A model generated the notes under the pieces. It was not told the origin of the DNA, searched no databases, and saw nothing but the letters and a program-made list of their open reading frames with translations. DNA of 64,000 nucleotides. It comes from Microbacterium sp. Root553 (GTDB taxonomy: Bacteria > Actinomycetota > Actinomycetes > Actinomycetales > Microbacteriaceae). The DNA lies in contig NZ_LMFY01000001.1 in assembly GCF_001426995.1 (NCBI RefSeq), positions 486,241 to 550,240 of the forward strand, read 5' to 3'. Below are positions 63,308 to 64,000 of the stretch, one piece after another; within the stretch, counting starts at the first letter, position 1, and every line of letters starts with the position of its first letter. A program made the translations under genes and the position numbers.

Positions 63308-64000
63308 TCAGCTGAACTTGTCCTGCAGCCCGAAGTAGGCGCCGCCCACTCGCAGGTGCAGCCAGGGCTGACCGAAGTAACCGGGGATCCACGGGTTCTT
63401 CAGGTCGCGCCAGATGTTCGCCTCGGGCTTGCCCGAGACGGCATCCGCCATGACCTTGCCCATGTAGTTGGCCATCTGCACGCCGTGACCGGAGTAGTTC
63501 AGCGAGTAGTGGATGCCCTTGCGCTCGCCTGCGTGCACCATCTGGTCCATCGAGATGTCGACGAGTCCGCCCCACATGTAGTCGATGCGCGCGTCGCGCA
63601 CCTGCGGGAACACCCGGTGCATGGCCTTCGTCAGGATGTCGCCGCTCTCCTTGTCCTGCGAGGGGTCTGACAGCGCGAACCGCGCACGGCCGCCGAACAG
63701 CAGGCGGTTGTCGGGCGTGATGCGGAAGTAGTAGATGAAGTTCTTGCTGTCGGATGCCATGCGACGGTTCGGCAGCAGCTCGTCGACCACGCTCTGCGGA
63801 AGCGGCTCGGTCACGACGATGAAGCTGCCGACCGGGATCACGCGACGCTGCTGCCAGCCGAACGGCTTACCGGTGTACCCGCTCGTGCCGAGCACGACGG
63901 CACCGGCACGCAGGTTGCCGCGTGTGGTCTTGAGGTCGTGCACGGTGCCGCTGCCGACGCGTTCGACGTCGACGACCTCAGCCTTCTCGTGGATCGTCGC
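63308..64000 (-). CDS. FAD-dependent amine oxidoreductase, partial (second paralog)
   Basis: C-terminal ~230 residues of an oxidase closely similar to 57998-59281: shared GTSGYTGKPFGW, IPVGSFIVVTEPL, FGGRARFALSDPS, MWGGLVDISMDQMVHAG and PWIPGYFGQPWLHLR. The frame continues past the window edge with ATIHEKAEVVDVERVGSG, matching the paralog, so the gene is only cut by the window. It starts the operon with the aldehyde dehydrogenase. Different residues around the substrate half suggest divergence in specificity. Confidence 0.9.
   Translation of the reverse strand, partial: ATIHEKAEVVDVERVGSGTVHDLKTTRGNLRAGAVVLGTSGYTGKPFGWQQRRVIPVGSFIVVTEPLPQSVVDELLPNRRMASDSKNFIYYFRITPDNRLLFGGRARFALSDPSQDKESGDILTKAMHRVFPQVRDARIDYMWGGLVDISMDQMVHAGERKGIHYSLNYSGHGVQMANYMGKVMADAVSGKPEANIWRDLKNPWIPGYFGQPWLHLRVGGAYFGLQDKFS

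Overview
The window is high-GC actinobacterial chromosome. Gene content and order (DUF3180, paired bacterial PH-domain proteins and DUF2520 after folK; the hpt-ftsH-folE-folP-folB-folK block; DUF4192; a Tat-exported M23 hydrolase) point to Microbacteriaceae, most likely Microbacterium or a close relative. This assignment comes from reading gene order and protein motifs, not from a database search.

Region 1 (1-24200) is core chromosome: a partial tRNA-Ser(UGA), a HAD phosphatase coupled to serS, a lipid kinase, cardiolipin synthase, lysS, a DUF2207 membrane protein, then the minus-strand block tilS / hpt / ftsH / folE-folP-folB-folK / DUF3180 / PH / PH / DUF2520. It continues with a TMEM175-type channel, ppa, an M23 peptidase, and tRNA-Glu, tRNA-Asp and tRNA-Phe.

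Region 2 (24116-34242) is a 10-kb integrative element in the 3' end of tRNA-Phe. It is bounded by 46-bp identical direct repeats, and similarity continues into a duplicated hairpin and terminator. It carries a tyrosine integrase, a complete IS3-type insertion sequence, an OafA-like acyltransferase, an antitoxin with a frameshifted zeta toxin, an RHH protein, MobC without a relaxase, a DUF3631 replication ATPase, an AlpA-like excisionase and an XRE regulator. It looks like a decayed mobilizable element.

Region 3 (34492-49707) reads as a sulfated-polysaccharide utilization locus. It encodes a secreted beta-propeller protein with polysaccharide-lyase-like histidines, an ABC sugar importer, a cytoplasmic GH29 alpha-L-fucosidase, a serine esterase, a sulfatase with the Cys-type maturation motif, a GPH-type symporter, two LacI regulators, and a formylglycine-generating enzyme that would activate the sulfatase. 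Repeated GCGAAACG-type sites lie around the LacI-controlled promoters, and a perfect 14-bp palindrome precedes the symporter. The inferred route is external depolymerisation, import, then intracellular desulfation and defucosylation.

Region 4 (49736-64000) starts with two lipoproteins, a cupin and a zinc CDF exporter. It then has a GntR regulator, a ROK protein and an amine or hydroxy-amino-acid catabolic cluster: class-III PLP enzyme, APH-family kinase, HAD hydrolase, two paralogous PuuB-like FAD oxidases, a D-threonine-aldolase-like enzyme, RidA, SDR and aldehyde dehydrogenase. A GntR-type operator is repeated upstream of the GntR gene and in the cupin/CDF intergenic region. The substrate cannot be read from sequence; the kinase plus PLP-enzyme pair resembles hydroxylysine or ethanolamine catabolism by phosphorylation followed by phospho-lysis.
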